From positions 25,501,344 to 25,565,343 of the forward strand of contig CM017558.1 in assembly GCA_007844125.1 (NCBI GenBank): 64,000 bases of DNA. The letters are read 5' to 3'. Numbering within the stretch: the first letter of the stretch is position 1; the number at the start of each line of letters is the position of its first letter. This document shows positions 40,405 to 51,479 of the stretch, one piece after another. The stretch is from Sinonovacula constricta (Eukaryota > Mollusca > Bivalvia > Cardiida > Solecurtidae). The notes beneath the pieces were generated by a model. It saw only the letters and a program-made list of their open reading frames with translations. It was not told the DNA's origin and searched no databases. A program made the translations under genes and the position numbers.

Positions 40405-40850
40405 AAACAAACTGTCTGTGTTACATTTAGTTGATATTAACAAATAGTCTGTGTTACATTTACTTGATATAAACAAATTGTCTGTATTACATTTAGTTGA
40501 TATAAACAAATAGTATGTGTTACATTTAGTTGATATTAACAAATTGTCTGTATTACATTTAGTTGATATAAACAAATAGTCTGTATTACATTTAGTTGAT
40601 AAACAAATAGTCTGTATTACATTTAGTTGATATAAACAAATAGTCTGTATTACATTTAGTTGATATAAACAAATAGTCTGTATTACATTTAGTTGATATA
40701 AACAAATTGTCTGTATTACATTTAGTTGATATAAACAAATAGTCTGTATTACATTTAGTTGATATAAACAAATAGTCTGTATTACATTTAGTTGATATAA
40801 ACAAATTGTCTGTGTTACATGTATTTGATGTACATGTAGCCAAACTGTCT
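40405..40850. repeat. Sister 33-bp satellite at the right edge (monomer ACAAATAGTCTGTATTACAT + TTAGTTGATATAA)
   Basis: About 13 copies of a different but clearly related 33-bp monomer. Without gaps, its consensus matches the main monomer at about 23 of 33 positions. The changeover takes place inside one monomer near 40390-40440, where a unit begins like the main type and ends with TTACATTTAGTTGATATTAA. One copy near 40598 is 3 bp short. The array ends with degenerate units around 40800-40850 (TGTCTGTGTTACATGTATTT). Confidence 0.93.
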
Positions 40851-41537
40851 GATACCATATTTAATCAAAAAGATAATACCGTGCGTGCGACAACCTGTCG
40901 TCAACATGGGTCATGGGACCACACTCAGGCGTATTATTCTAACATCGAGCGACAAGAAACCCTTGTTTTCTTGTACACATTAACTTTAAAGAATTCCCCT
41001 ATGGCACCTTTTTGTCTATACATACAATTATATATAATAAGCAGCAGCAAATTATTAGGGAGAGCACGTTGATTTTCAAGGTAAAACATCATTCATTAAC
41101 TTGTTTATGCGCCCCCAGCAAGTGTTGAGGTATGGGTGCTGCCATCGAGTATATTTGGGTGAAAGCCAAAACATTTTATCCTCTTCAGCAGTCTAATAAA
41201 CAGGGTTCTTTTGTACTGTTCCCATATATCTCGTTCATTAAAGTGTGGTAATTTTAAGGTGTACACCACAGGTAAAGAAGGAATGTAATAGCTGATGGTA
41301 TCAGGAATTAGTATACATTTATATGATAATTGTTAGAGTTTGATGTTCGGTAATAACATGATTCCTTGGTGATTGCATTCATTTATTACAGGCTGTAATA
41401 TTTTCATGGCTAACTGCAAGAACAAAAGTGGCTTTTATAGCAGGTCTGCATTGCGCTCTCTCTGTATAATTTGGTTGTAGAATCATTAAACGATAATCAT
41501 CGTTTGGTGGTTTGGAGGCATTGTCGTCATTCGGAAA

Positions 41538-41795
41538 CGATATGATGCGTTGCTTTCCTGAAACGATATGATACTTTGTTTTCCTGAAACGATATGATAC
41601 GTTGTTTTCCTGAAACGATATGATGCGTTGCTTTCCTGAAACGATATGATGCGTTGTTTTCCTGAAACGATATGATACTTTGTTTTCCTGAAACGATATG
41701 ATACTTTGTTTTCCTGAAACGATATGATACGTTGTTTTCCTGAAACGATATGATACTTTGTTTTCCTGAAACGATATGATACGTTGTTTTCCTGA
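41538..41795. repeat. 26-bp minisatellite (GATATGATACTTTGTTTTCC + TGAAAC)
   Basis: About ten tandem copies. Units alternate among ATACTTTGTTTT, ATACGTTGTTTT and ATGCGTTGCTTT versions. Three copies (78 bp) make a 26-residue period, so the minus-strand open frame across the block is an artefact. Confidence 0.95.
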
Positions 41796-41799
41796 GAAT

Positions 41800-43790
41800 C
41801 CTAACAGTATGAGCAAGAGCTGTTTAAAGTTTCACTATGATAAAAAGATAACTATAATATATAACACGGAAAGAGGATCAATGTTTCATATACAAATGAC
41901 TACAATAATGATACCAATACGTAAATCTGCAGCTTTACAGTCACATAACTGACGAAAACCTTAATCAGTTTAAGGTCAAATGTTGCTTAAACAACATTAT
42001 ATATTTACATATATAGGATATGGAAGCAACGTTTCTCTTGTTAGATGACATCTGTCACACGCATTTAAGACATCCGCGGCATTCGGCAGGTCCAGTTAAG
42101 TTATAACTTCACAAAATGAAAGTTTTCACCACTAAATTTACCCGAAGGTCGCTATATATTTTCGGTGAAAATGAAAAAAACATAGTTTTAATAATGCCTT
42201 TAAAACGAGTCATTAAAATCATGTCTGCCTGTTTGATGACCTTTCCGTCCGAACGGTCGCGACGACGGAATTGCCGTACGTCAACACGCTCGTCCGGCTG
42301 TCCGGACGTCAGGCCATGCATCTGTACATACGTCCATTCGTCCGCCTGTCTGCCTGTCCTTCCGTCAGTCAGTACATCTGTTTTGGTGTTGACTTGTTGT
42401 TTACTTCGTTGTTAGAGCGATGGACTACGGAAAGAATGACTGGTGGAAGGACGAACGGACGGACGCACAGACTTACGTCCTGGCGAAGTTTTATTCCGTC
42501 CTTGCGGGGACGGACAGCCATCAGACAGGAATATGACTTTTACCAGTAAATTTTAATAATTGTTATATTATTCCTATAGTATAACACAAAACATTGTTGC
42601 CGTTTTTATTTGGTTAACAGTATTTTTACCATCCAAAGTAAATACATGCAAACGGGAGAACATTCTATTGTTGTATAACATAGCCACTTGGGATCGCTGA
42701 AAAAAAGTAAACCACTACAGGTCAGAGATAATGTGCCGAGACTCTTAGAATGCACGAAACATGAAACATACGAGGGGTTATAATTGATAACAACACACGC
42801 ATCAAATTTGAAGGTTATGAAGCATGCATGCATGTTTTTACCTGTTGTTATCAAGATTAAACACCAAGTGGTCCAATATAAAGTCCAAAAAGAGAGACTC
42901 ACAACCTACATACCGAATTTGTTTTGCTTTTATCTTGACAACCTTACCCAAATTTTAAGGGAAAAAACTGAAAAGGATTTACAGTCACGTTATTATTTAT
43001 TGTCTTAAAATATATAATATAATGCACAAAAACATTAAATTATGCTAAAATAGTTTCAGCTTCTATAAATTACTCTTACTTATACTGAAATCGACAGAAA
43101 AAAAACGAATGCGACAATATAAATCTCTTCGTCCCCTTTCTGTAACATTGTTTTCAACAACACCGTATAGATTCTAACATCTAAGAAGGAAACAAAATAA
43201 CTTACATTTGAGCTACAACTTAAAGATCATGAACAATATCCCAATACAAAAATAAACCAGCTCGTTTCGCAATCTTTTTTGTTTTCCTGTTCAAATCCTG
43301 ACGACACAGCGACCAGTTTTCAAGCCTGGCGCACCTTGTTCACTTCCCGAGTCATAGATCGTGGTTAATTTGGTCAAAACGTTTCCGAGGGACATTTGAA
43401 AAGCCAATCAGAGAAAGTTAAATCATTTGAGGGAATTTGAAAACGTTTTCAGGTTCCGAAGAGGAAAAAATAAAAACCTGTCTGAAGTTTTCGAAAGGGA
43501 AAATAAAAATGAGTTAGCAAATGCATTAAACTCTTTGTCTTTTATAAATATATCAAGTCTTTCTAACTTCAGGTTTCCTGTGGTAAAGTTGTTTATTGAG
43601 TTTATCGTCTTACCATCACTAGTTCAGTTATCTGGAGACGGTGTCCACTTGAAGCAGATATAGTGCCTGCCTTCACTGTGTATAGCATGTCGTGAACTCC
43701 TGGCATGATACCACACCCAGGCACATTATCCTGACACCTGGCCAACCAGTCGTGGAACTACCATTACATTTGCTTGAGCGATAGCAAGGG
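41800..43790. other. Non-coding span; CGTCCG/CCTGTC-rich patch at 42.24-42.50 kb
   Basis: No gene recognised. The patch 42245-42500 is unusually GC-rich with repeated GTCCG, CTGTC and GGACGGACG words on alternating strands, so it could fold. Open frames at 42.1-42.9 and 43.4-43.7 kb overlap on both strands and show no domain. Confidence 0.4.
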
Positions 43791-43814
43791 AGCTATACAA
43801 CTACCATTTTTAAC

Positions 43815-43905
43815 GACTTTGATATGTCTCGGCCCTGGATGGAACCCGGGACCTCCGCTACCTGGAGCCGACGCTCTACCGATTGCGCTACCAGGTCCGA
43901 CAAGT
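43815..43905 (-). repeat. tRNA-like sequence (SINE head or tRNA pseudogene)
   Basis: On the minus strand GGTAGCGCAATCGGTAGAGC is a good A box/D-arm. GGTCCCGGGTTCCATCCAGG is a near B box with a T-arm-like stem (one departure from GGTTCGAATCC), and the ends GGACCTG and CAGGGCC can pair at six of seven positions. No poly-T terminator directly follows. A functional tRNA cannot be excluded by eye, but a tRNA-derived repeat is more likely in this setting. Confidence 0.45.
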
Positions 43906-44244
43906 AAAGTTGATATATAATAATATTATGCGCCAGAATTTCCCTATTTTAGGTTAGAATTATGTGGTCATCTCAGCATGTGTGTTTTTTTCTTAACGGT
44001 GTGTTTTGAGAACATAAGTCTCGGACTGGAATTTTGTGGGTATTCCCAAAACACTTCTATGTTGAAGAGATTCTGAGCTATCATTGTGATATGCGAAAGT
44101 TTGGACCAGGTATTTTGTCTTAATTAACCAAATATTTCATTGTTACCTGAATAGGTTATGCAATTGCTATTGCTCGGTGCGTTAGATCTGTGTGTTCACT
44201 GAAACATACTAGTAAACCTCTACTTGTCATTGCAAACAGGAATG

Positions 44245-44505
44245 TCCTACGTGAGCCACGAGCTATTTTGAAACTAAGAAAAACACGTGACAATTTAGAT
44301 TTAAGATCGCGTTATATCGTCATATGGGTAATTCGCGCTGACGTTGGTATCTATTTTTAGCAAAGATCACTTTCGTGTTTATTTATAGATTGGAAGGAAT
44401 GAAAATTCAGAATGCTAACTTCGCAACTGTGCTGTCTTACAACATACGTAGTATGAAAATTGTCTTTACTTAGTCTAAAGTATGAGTTTATGCATAGATT
44501 ATGCA
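44245..44505. repeat. Dispersed repeat copy, TGACGTCGGTA family (copy 3)
   Basis: GAAACTAAGAAAAACACGTG, GATCGCGTTATATCGTCATA, GCTGACGTTGGTATCTATTT, TTAGCAAAGATCACTTTCGT, CTAAAGTATGAGTTTATGCA and ATTATGCATAC occur in the same order as in the copies at 2.26 and 3.40 kb. Confidence 0.55.
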
Positions 44506-44509
44506 TACA

Positions 44510-46050
44510 TGCCAGGAAACTGTGGAACTATACTGTAACATGCATTTGATGAAGGTAAACAATCGGATACCACCTTGAAGAATTCGATAGCAGATGTAAA
44601 GCATGGAAAGAAGAACATTTGTTGCGAATGACGCACAGTGTTTGCTTGTAGTGTACCAACAATTGGTACGAAGTAATTCATTCAATATGAGGGACTTACA
44701 TCTTCATGTGTTAGTCTCCATCAACTGGGTTTGCGCACATAATGAGCCTTCGTACCTGCAATAAACGGTCGATAATAATCAAAACAACTTTCTTTTATTG
44801 AAGAAGGCGAACTATTAAACGTAAGATGTTATGTTATGTGCCAAGATTTGTTCTATGCCTAACAACGCTGTATTCATGAATGTTGTAACACAGAGCATTA
44901 TTGTAGATTCATCGCATTACAAAACGTACTACAAAACTAAGAAGTATGTTTTCAATCATTTCCCTCAAGCCATATAGCAAACCCTGCGCATATAGAAGAT
45001 AAATGTATCAAGATCCTCTTCGTTTACTAAGCGAGTATATTTTGCCCGCGTCATAAAAAAACAATGATTCCGAATGTGTCAAAATCAACATCTATGAACA
45101 GTCTTTTTAATAAATGTATTTTGAACAGTTTCAATATTTATTTGCTTATTTATTTTATTAATTTTATATTTGCTAAAATATACATCAAAATTAAGAAATC
45201 GATATAAAGCCCGGTGCTCTCTAACGGTCACTCATCTATACACCAGCCACAGTAACCGTTGCTTAACAGCGCAGCTTTGGATGCAGCTTAAACCACGACG
45301 TGAAAGATTTAACCCAGCAGTGAAGCTGGTTTAAGGTGCTCTCATATTTCTACCTCTGTGGTCGTTACATTAATATTTTTGTGGTTACATCATAATGTGT
45401 TTTTTAAGTGGGACCACGTTGATTTTTCCGTATACCGCGCTCACCAAATATCTAATATAACAGAAACAGTAACTGACAGAACCCGAATAGAGCCCACGTG
45501 ATACTGTGGTCGTGTTAAGAGACAAACGACAACAACCTACGTAACAAAACGTGTACAGGAAACGTGAACTTACAGTTTTCTGCGCACATCGTTTGGTGAA
45601 TTTTTAAGAAAGTTTACCGTTTGTAACTTAAGTTATGTGCATTTTTATAAAGCGACCCTTGATTTTCAAAAACACCGTAAATTGTGCTGGGACAAAAAAA
45701 TGAAAAAGTACTATTTTTCAAATTCTATGGTTCTATATTCAAATTTTAACCAATTTTCCTGTTCACAATTATGTCATGATAAATCAGAACAATAATATTA
45801 CACTTTGGACAAAGGCATTTTACCGTTCCTTATAAAATTTATAAGAATTTGTAAAGGTTACTATATTGAAACTGCAAGAGAATCTATAGCGAAAAATAAC
45901 GTCAAAATGGTCATTTACAGATTATACTTCTTTATACAAAAAATCACCTACATTTGGTATTGGAGATGGAAATATGTATGTAAAACTCTGCATTATCACA
46001 TGAAAACCTTCTCTTTACTGATTTTGACTGGCTTGAGGGAAATATTTGAA
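44510..46050. other. Non-coding span, no gene recognised
   Basis: AT-rich, with scattered short open frames lacking any recognisable domain (for example near 44.5-44.7 and 45.8-46.07 kb). No tandem structure is visible. Confidence 0.4.
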
Positions 46051-46060
46051 ATTAACCACT

Positions 46061-46385
46061 TTACACGTTTTTCGTAAAAAAATCCGACAGTTTAGGAATA
46101 ACTGAGTCAAGCACTCTTTTGGTATTAGTGACTCTTGGTTGTCCCTCACAGTTTTGACCCCTGAACACATTTAAAAGTCCATCCTGGCCATTTTGAGAAA
46201 ATATCAGACGAACGTGAGCGAGCGTCAAACCTGCACCGGCGATGTTTTCTGCTGTTGTCATTTTGCATACGCCGTTTGCCACCAGAGTATGTAATGTTGG
46301 CATATTTTGAGCCTTAGCTTTCAAATAACGCTGATTATTGTATATAGCCTTTGCACAAAAAAGTGTTCCATTAGTTTCACTGACG
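46061..46385 (-). CDS. Unidentified coding-like C-terminal fragment
   Basis: From the first Met near 46324 the frame encodes 87 residues of balanced, protein-like composition, including VANGVCKMTTAENIAGAGLT, LAHVRLIFSQNGQDGLLNVF and VTNTKRVLDSVIPKLSDFF, then a stop. The same frame is open upstream to about 46385 (GTLFCAKAIYNNQRYLKAKA), so the Met may be internal and this may be the last exon of a gene or repeat-borne ORF. I do not recognise the family: no zinc, HTH or catalytic signature is plain. The next feature, a helix-turn-helix exon, lies divergently 0.4 kb away. Function is unassigned. Confidence 0.45.
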
Positions 46386-46786
46386 ACAAGTTACAAGCAA
46401 TATACAAAGACCTCAATGCATGGAGAAATGGGTAATCCAATGACGTCATGGAAAATCCCTATCACGTGGTGAAAAATTACTAAAAATAGCAAATACGAAA
46501 CTTGACGACGAATGCTATTCAAATAAAACCGGGTCAAACCGAGTGCCGATGTTTACCGAAGTTAGTTGCAGTTCCAGGGCCTTAATTCCTGGCCATGTGG
46601 CTAAAGTGATTGACTCATCATGGGCGGATCTAAGGGAGATGATAGGGTCGAGTGTGTGTGGGTGGGCGTAGGGGTCCGGACACCTCTAAAATTTTCAAAA
46701 AGGAGCAGACCCCAGACCCCACCCCGTCACCAATTCGGCTAGCACTAGAACCATCAAGAATAATACCTTTCACCTAGTTATAGATA

Positions 46787-46942
46787 GAGAAAGACAATGT
46801 ATCTATTAGAACAGCTGCAGAACAATACAACTTGTCATATGGGTATATACAAAGATGCCTAAGGGGAGAAAGAACTGGGCAGAAAACCGTGTTCAATCAA
46901 GATGACAAATACGCAATGGCAAACTGGCTACAGGAGGTTTAA
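46787..46942 (+). CDS. Pipsqueak-type helix-turn-helix exon fragment
   Basis: The frame reads NVSIRTAAEQYNLSYGYIQR followed by CLRGERTG and KTVFNQDDKYAMANWLQE. This matches the HTH_psq pattern (VSIRKAAxxYgIpxSTLxxRxxG...), a DNA-binding fold found in Pipsqueak/Jerky proteins and pogo-like transposases, with a segment after it resembling the stretch preceding the next domain. The upstream TTATAG could be a splice acceptor, and GAG|GTTTAA at about 46936 a donor, so a 150-bp exon is plausible; read through, a TAA stops it at 46942. No DDE domain was found nearby. It is either an exon of a host gene or a transposon remnant. Confidence 0.6.
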   Translation, partial: EKDNVSIRTAAEQYNLSYGYIQRCLRGERTGQKTVFNQDDKYAMANWLQEV

Positions 46943-46949
46943 AATTTCC

Positions 46950-48110
46950 CACCTCAGCTGCTGAGAATATATCTTTTCAGTAGTTGAGCCATAAGTCATA
47001 ATCTAATCTTCTTTTTCATTCAAAGTATGCATTTTAACTATGTTGAAAAGTTGGGTTGTCCAGTATGATGTTTGTTATATCTCATTTCAATTTGGTGCTG
47101 TCCTGTTTTTTGTTACCGTATTGAATCAATATTGTTGCTATTGAATATCAACAGTACTAGTAGTTTGTTGTTTGTTTAATGCCAGATGCTTTGTTTAACC
47201 CTTTCATTTATTACAGACTGAAAATAAGAGCAGACAATCAGAAAGTAACAGCTCTGTCTAATAAGTAATACTTTTGTTTGCTCTTAGATGTTCAGGGTTG
47301 CGACTTTGTTCCTGTCAGGTTGTATGTCAAACAAAGTCATAGAGGATCTGTCAGGAGTTGTCATTTAATACAAACATTTATTAACGAGTTCAGGAAAGGT
47401 GATAATGAGAGAAGACTATGGCGAGCTTATTCTACGCAGATTGAGCAAAATTCAAACATATCTACCCGTTGGGTATAGTTAAACAAGCATTCACTAAATT
47501 ATGAGAATTCACGAAACAATGAGTATATGCATTTCCGGGAAACTTGGCGTAATACAGTTACAGAGTTTGGTTGTTCAGAATCAATGCAGTGTTGCAATTC
47601 CACATGCATAATGTCTTTTTTTTGTAAGACAAAATTACCATCATTGTAATAATGATCAAATGAACTCCAGGAGCACCATACAACAATGTCATATAAGTGT
47701 TAGTAAATGTCACATTATAAAATATTCAAAATGATAATGTTCAATGACAAAAGCAGTCTGATCTGGGTGTTCCGGTAGTCAAACAGGTATTACCTTTCAA
47801 ATACTCTAGACTTTTCTTCTAACATCAGGACATGTTCTCCTGATGTTTTAGAATTTTTTTCCTTTTCAGATGTAGAATTAAAGGTCAACTATCAATACAT
47901 ACATGCTTGATAGACTTCCAGTTTTCAATAATCTTATACTATTCTGTTTATTCTGTCTAATTACATTTATTAATTTATTAACATTCATTGTAAAATATGC
48001 TTCTATTCTTAATTTTCAGGCTTGCAAAACACTGAAATAATGTACAAAATCATAATTGAAATCGCAGCTAACAGGAAAAGAGGAAACATTGACGAAACTA
48101 AATCATGTCA
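46950..48110. other. Span without a supported gene
   Basis: A short plus-strand open frame around 47278-47478 follows a TTTGCTCTTAG acceptor-like site, but its product has no recognisable motif. If the helix-turn-helix exon belongs to a spliced gene, its other exons could lie here, but I cannot identify them. Confidence 0.35.
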
Positions 48111-48111
48111 A

Positions 48112-48409
48112 TGACCACTGATGAGGGATGGTATGGGATTAGCCGGCATTTTGCCGATAGTGTGCAGCGGCATTTCTATCATTATAGCACAGGAGCACTT
48201 TTTAGGTGCCCATGGATTGAACACGGCCGGTCCATTATACTGACGAGTCAGACGTAATGCTGTCCCCTTAGCCCCGAGCGTTAGGGGGAAAGCCACTACT
48301 ACCAACTTTATAAGCCTTGGGTTGACCCGGCCGAGGTTTGAACCCACGACCACGATCCGCAAGCCGACACTCTACCACCTGAGCTATTGCGGGCGGTGAC
48401 CACTGATGA
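48112..48409 (-). mobile_element. tRNA-derived SINE, family S (copy 2, full length) with 13-bp target-site duplication
   Basis: TGACCACTGATGA occurs at 48112-48124 and again at 48397-48409, flanking the element (48125-48396). On the minus strand the head CGCAATAGCTCAGGTGGTAG is a textbook A box, and GGGTTCAAACCTCGG the B box. The body blocks, ending in GGCAAAATGCCGGCTAATCC, match copy 1 at 11.0 kb. The perfect duplication and intact tRNA head indicate a relatively young insertion. Minus-strand open frames inside it are not genes. Confidence 0.93.
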
Positions 48410-49975
48410 CTTCCTTAATGTTTATATCGTATATTTTCAGGTGTGGAAAGAAATTTTGTTTGACATAGTATGACTTGGGTATTTACCTTTGACAAACAGT
48501 AGTACGTGAGCAATAGTGATTATCTTAAAGTCTTTTTGTATGTACATCAAAGATAAAATAACAAGATATGAAATCAGTTGTCGGTTACCAGTATGTAAGC
48601 TCTAGGATGTGATTGTTGCGAAGGTGAAGTTCATTTGTTTTTGTCCCAAGATAGTGAGACACGTAACCAGTCATAGCATTTTGCACTTTGACATAAGTAA
48701 TGAGAACATTCATTCCCATAAACAGGCTTCAGCAAGCCATTGGATTCGATACTTATGGAATAGTAACAGGTACATGTATACAGATTAGAGAGAGATATAC
48801 ACTTACAGACTTGCAAGAGACCAAGCAAGAAACATTCAACAGAACAAAGTTAAGACTTACGAACCGCTTTGGTTTAAGCAACTCAAATTGTTTGATATAA
48901 CTATGACAATATTACTTTAGCTATACATATATTCGAGTGACTTCTAACACAACCCCCCTGAGTGGGATCCGCCAAAGGAGCAAATATTTAATATGGGAAG
49001 ATCTACCAGCTGACCTGCGGCAACACGCATGGCTGTACGCACACATCTGATTGGTGTCTTCCGGAAACAATAACAGATGGATGTTATAATAACTACTAGG
49101 AATTGTGATCCTGGTATTTATAAAAGAAATGAAAATGAAAGCCACAGCAGGCCACATAAAATTAGCACAAATTTTACATCAGTGAGCCATTATAAGACAG
49201 GAATCCATGACTATTGACTATCTAAGTATACTTATTATCTTCCTACAATCAAGCTACAACTTTAAACTCTACCATCAACCTACACCGAACCCTATGCAAT
49301 ACAAGTAACACCACAACATTCTGATTCACCTAACACATAATCTGAGGTTATGTGCCGAAATATCAGCTCGTCAATGAGTAGGTTTAAGTCAAGTCAGGAC
49401 ATATACTTAATGATGCGGCATACTGACTGACATCTGGTTCACTAATAGGTCTACCTATACACTTGTCTGGGGTCATCCTCGTCCATAATTAGTTTGGCAT
49501 AATGACAATAATTGTGTTGCTACTTTGTATTAAAACAACAACAAAATAAGCAAGTAATTTATCAACACCTAAATGTATGTAGGGAAATGTGACGCACGCT
49601 CAAACCAGGAACCATCAGTTATATAATCAAAGCAAAGATTTTACCAAAATGAACTGACAAGACTGCTAACATATCTTTCTATCATTAGGCTACATAAATC
49701 ATATGGAATTTGAAATTATCATATTGTTTTAATCAACACCCAAACATCTGCTCTACAAGGAAGAACTCCTTAGGCGCAGACATTACAAAAAGATAGTTTA
49801 CGGGAAATGTCATGTTGGGTCATGTATTAAATGTGAGCATGACTTATAGCAGTGCTTCTGTGAGTATACCCAGAAACCTGTCCGGAATCTTCCTCCATTA
49901 TCTATAGTTGGACGTTGCTGGTATAACCACAAATATGTTAGTGTAAATTTTAAACTGACCAATAATGACACCAGG
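48410..49975. other. Span without a supported gene
   Basis: Short open frames near 48.63-48.90 and 48.92-49.16 kb occur on both strands without recognisable motifs. The remainder is AT-rich non-coding DNA. Confidence 0.35.
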
Positions 49976-49978
49976 GAT

Positions 49979-50347
49979 CAATTGTATAAACAGTTTTAAC
50001 CAATTGTTAAAGTTTGGTTACCTAATACATTTTGGTTAACTTGCTGCTTAGCTATTGTATAAATGTGTTCGTTAATTTAACCGGTTCTAGTATTAACTAT
50101 ATTCGTTTACATTTACCATTCAAATGGACGCTTACGTATTTAGCAGTACCAATTAGAATGTTGCAATGTGGGATAGTTTGGTTAATTTAAAGCTTGATTA
50201 AAATTAAACCGTTGGGTTAAGTAACAAAACAGTTAACTGCCTTTAAACAATTAGATAACTTCTTCGGTTAACTAACTTAGGAAGTTAAAGTTAACCAGTT
50301 GTTAGAAAATAACCAAATGTGAATCCTAACCACTGTTTATACAATTG
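49979..50347. mobile_element. MITE-like element, 369 bp, termini CAATTGTATAAACAGT
   Basis: CAATTGTATAAACAGT (49979-49994) is mirrored by ACTGTTTATACAATTG (50332-50347). The interior is rich in GGTTAA/TTAACC words (AACCAATTGTTAAAG, TTTGGTTAAC, CAGTTAACTGCC, CGGTTAACTAAC), so much of it can fold on itself. It has no coding capacity. A target-site duplication is not evident. The size, termini and lack of ORFs fit a miniature inverted-repeat element. Confidence 0.7.
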
Positions 50348-51189
50348 TGTGCAGGTCAGTATTTTTATAAAAATATGACAAGGTCCTGTTAATCTTATCA
50401 TGTATGAAAGTTTAAAAAGGTACAGGACAAAGGTATTCACATACCAGTCAGCTTTAAGCAGGAGGACTAGCGTGAATCCTTTATTTGGTGGATCAATTGG
50501 CTTAGAAATCACCTGTTATGAAGACCGCTGTTAGGATGACCTGAAAGTACAATTCAAAAGGTCCCTTTACCATTCAAAGTATATTAGACAATTATAAAAT
50601 TGCCAATCAAAAGGTTAAAAGTAAACATGAAACTGGCAATCCCAATAAAAGCAAAATTCCAATATTTTTTACGAACACAGCACAGATCTACTGCTGAGAA
50701 TCAGAACAAGAATGGTGTTTCATGTGCAATAACTTGCGCAACACGTCTGCAAGTGTATTTCTGTAAGATGGTGAAGATTGATGGAATATTTGTCAAAAAT
50801 GGCAAAGTTGTGACTGAGACACTTATATATAGGAATGACTTAAATATGACTTTGACCTTAATGGTTGCAAATTTGAACGTTATGCATAACAAACCTTCTT
50901 TATGATGTCTTTTGTATAATATTTTGAATTTTGATCAAAGAACTGGAAGTAATAATATGAACAGCTAAGACAAGAAAATAGGACTGATACGGACATTGTA
51001 CCTGCTTAGTCACAGCTATGTGCCACCTTTAAGGGCCAAAAAAACGATACAGTTATAACCAAGACAGATCTATAACTTGCGAAGTCGCCGATAGAGACCG
51101 AGCTTGTACAAGTGTTATCTTGATCTTGCGGGTTACACTTGTAATAGGTCAACAGGACAAAAAACCTTTATGTGAAATAGATAAGTCTG

Positions 51190-51469
51190 ACTGAATATAT
51201 GGGATATGGGATTTGCCGGCATTTTATGCCGACACTGTGCAGCGACATTTCTATCATCATAACACAGGGGCACTTATGAGGTGCCCAGGAACTGAAGCCG
51301 GCCGGTCCATTATACTGACACCGACGAGTCCGACGTGATGCTGTCCCCTTAGTCTCGAGCGTTTGGAGGGAAACCACTACTACCAGTTTTAAAGTCTTTG
51401 GATTTGACCAGGCCAAGGTTTGAACCCGCGACCTCCCGATCTACAAGCCGACGCTCTACTGAATATATG
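51190..51469 (-). mobile_element. tRNA-derived SINE, family S (copy 3, 5'-truncated) with 12-bp target-site duplication
   Basis: ACTGAATATATG at 51190-51201 recurs at 51458-51469. Between them the minus strand carries AGAGCGTCGGCTTGTAGATC, the B box GCGGGTTCAAACC and the shared body down to GGCATAAAATGCCGGCAAATC. The A-box end of the tRNA head is missing, because the insertion starts within AGAGCGTCGGC. This is the 5' truncation expected from incomplete target-primed reverse transcription. Confidence 0.92.
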
Positions 51470-51479
51470 TAAATGATGA

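Larger units (their letters stand above)
19222..40405. repeat. Main 33-bp satellite array (monomer ACAAACTGTCGGTGTTATAT + TTATATTGTATAG), about 640 copies
   Basis: A continuous 21.2 kb tandem array. Recurrent variants fall at fixed monomer positions: TCGGTG/TCGATG/TCGTTG, ATATTTATA/ATAGTTATA, and TGTATAG/TGTACAG/TATACAG. A 39-bp variant monomer carrying GAGAAACGAGAAACTGTC recurs near 20.28, 20.55, 23.13, 23.36, 25.75, 27.27, 27.51, 28.05, 29.37, 29.61, 31.99, 33.51, 33.75, 34.29, 35.81 and 36.05 kb. No spacers, tRNA-like parts or unique DNA interrupt it. Since 33 is divisible by 3, most frames stay open for hundreds of codons as 11-residue periods; these are not supported as genes. The left boundary is abrupt; the right passes into a diverged monomer. 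The role is unknown (heterochromatic or centromere-like satellites are the usual context). Confidence 0.98.

Noticed and set aside
19248..40447. Dozens of long open frames (up to 441 codons) with 11-residue repeats such as YRQTVGVIFIL, IDKLSVLYLYC, LYNINITPTVC
   Set aside because: All follow from a 33-bp period divisible by three. Most frames stay open at the same place on both strands, start and end at random monomers, and the peptide is simply the monomer translated. No promoter, splice or codon-bias evidence favours one frame.
19222..40850. CRISPR-like array (33-bp repeats)
   Set aside because: There are no unique spacers between repeats, the monomers are directly tandem, there are no cas-like genes, and the genome is eukaryotic in character.
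43815..43905. Functional tRNA gene
   Set aside because: The A box is good but the T-loop departs from GTTCGAATC, the acceptor pairing is imperfect and no T-run terminator follows directly. Kept only as a tRNA-like repeat.
48108..48362. Open frame of 84 codons on the minus strand, and its counterpart at 51168-51416
   Set aside because: Both lie inside copies of the same SINE and are non-coding repeat sequence.
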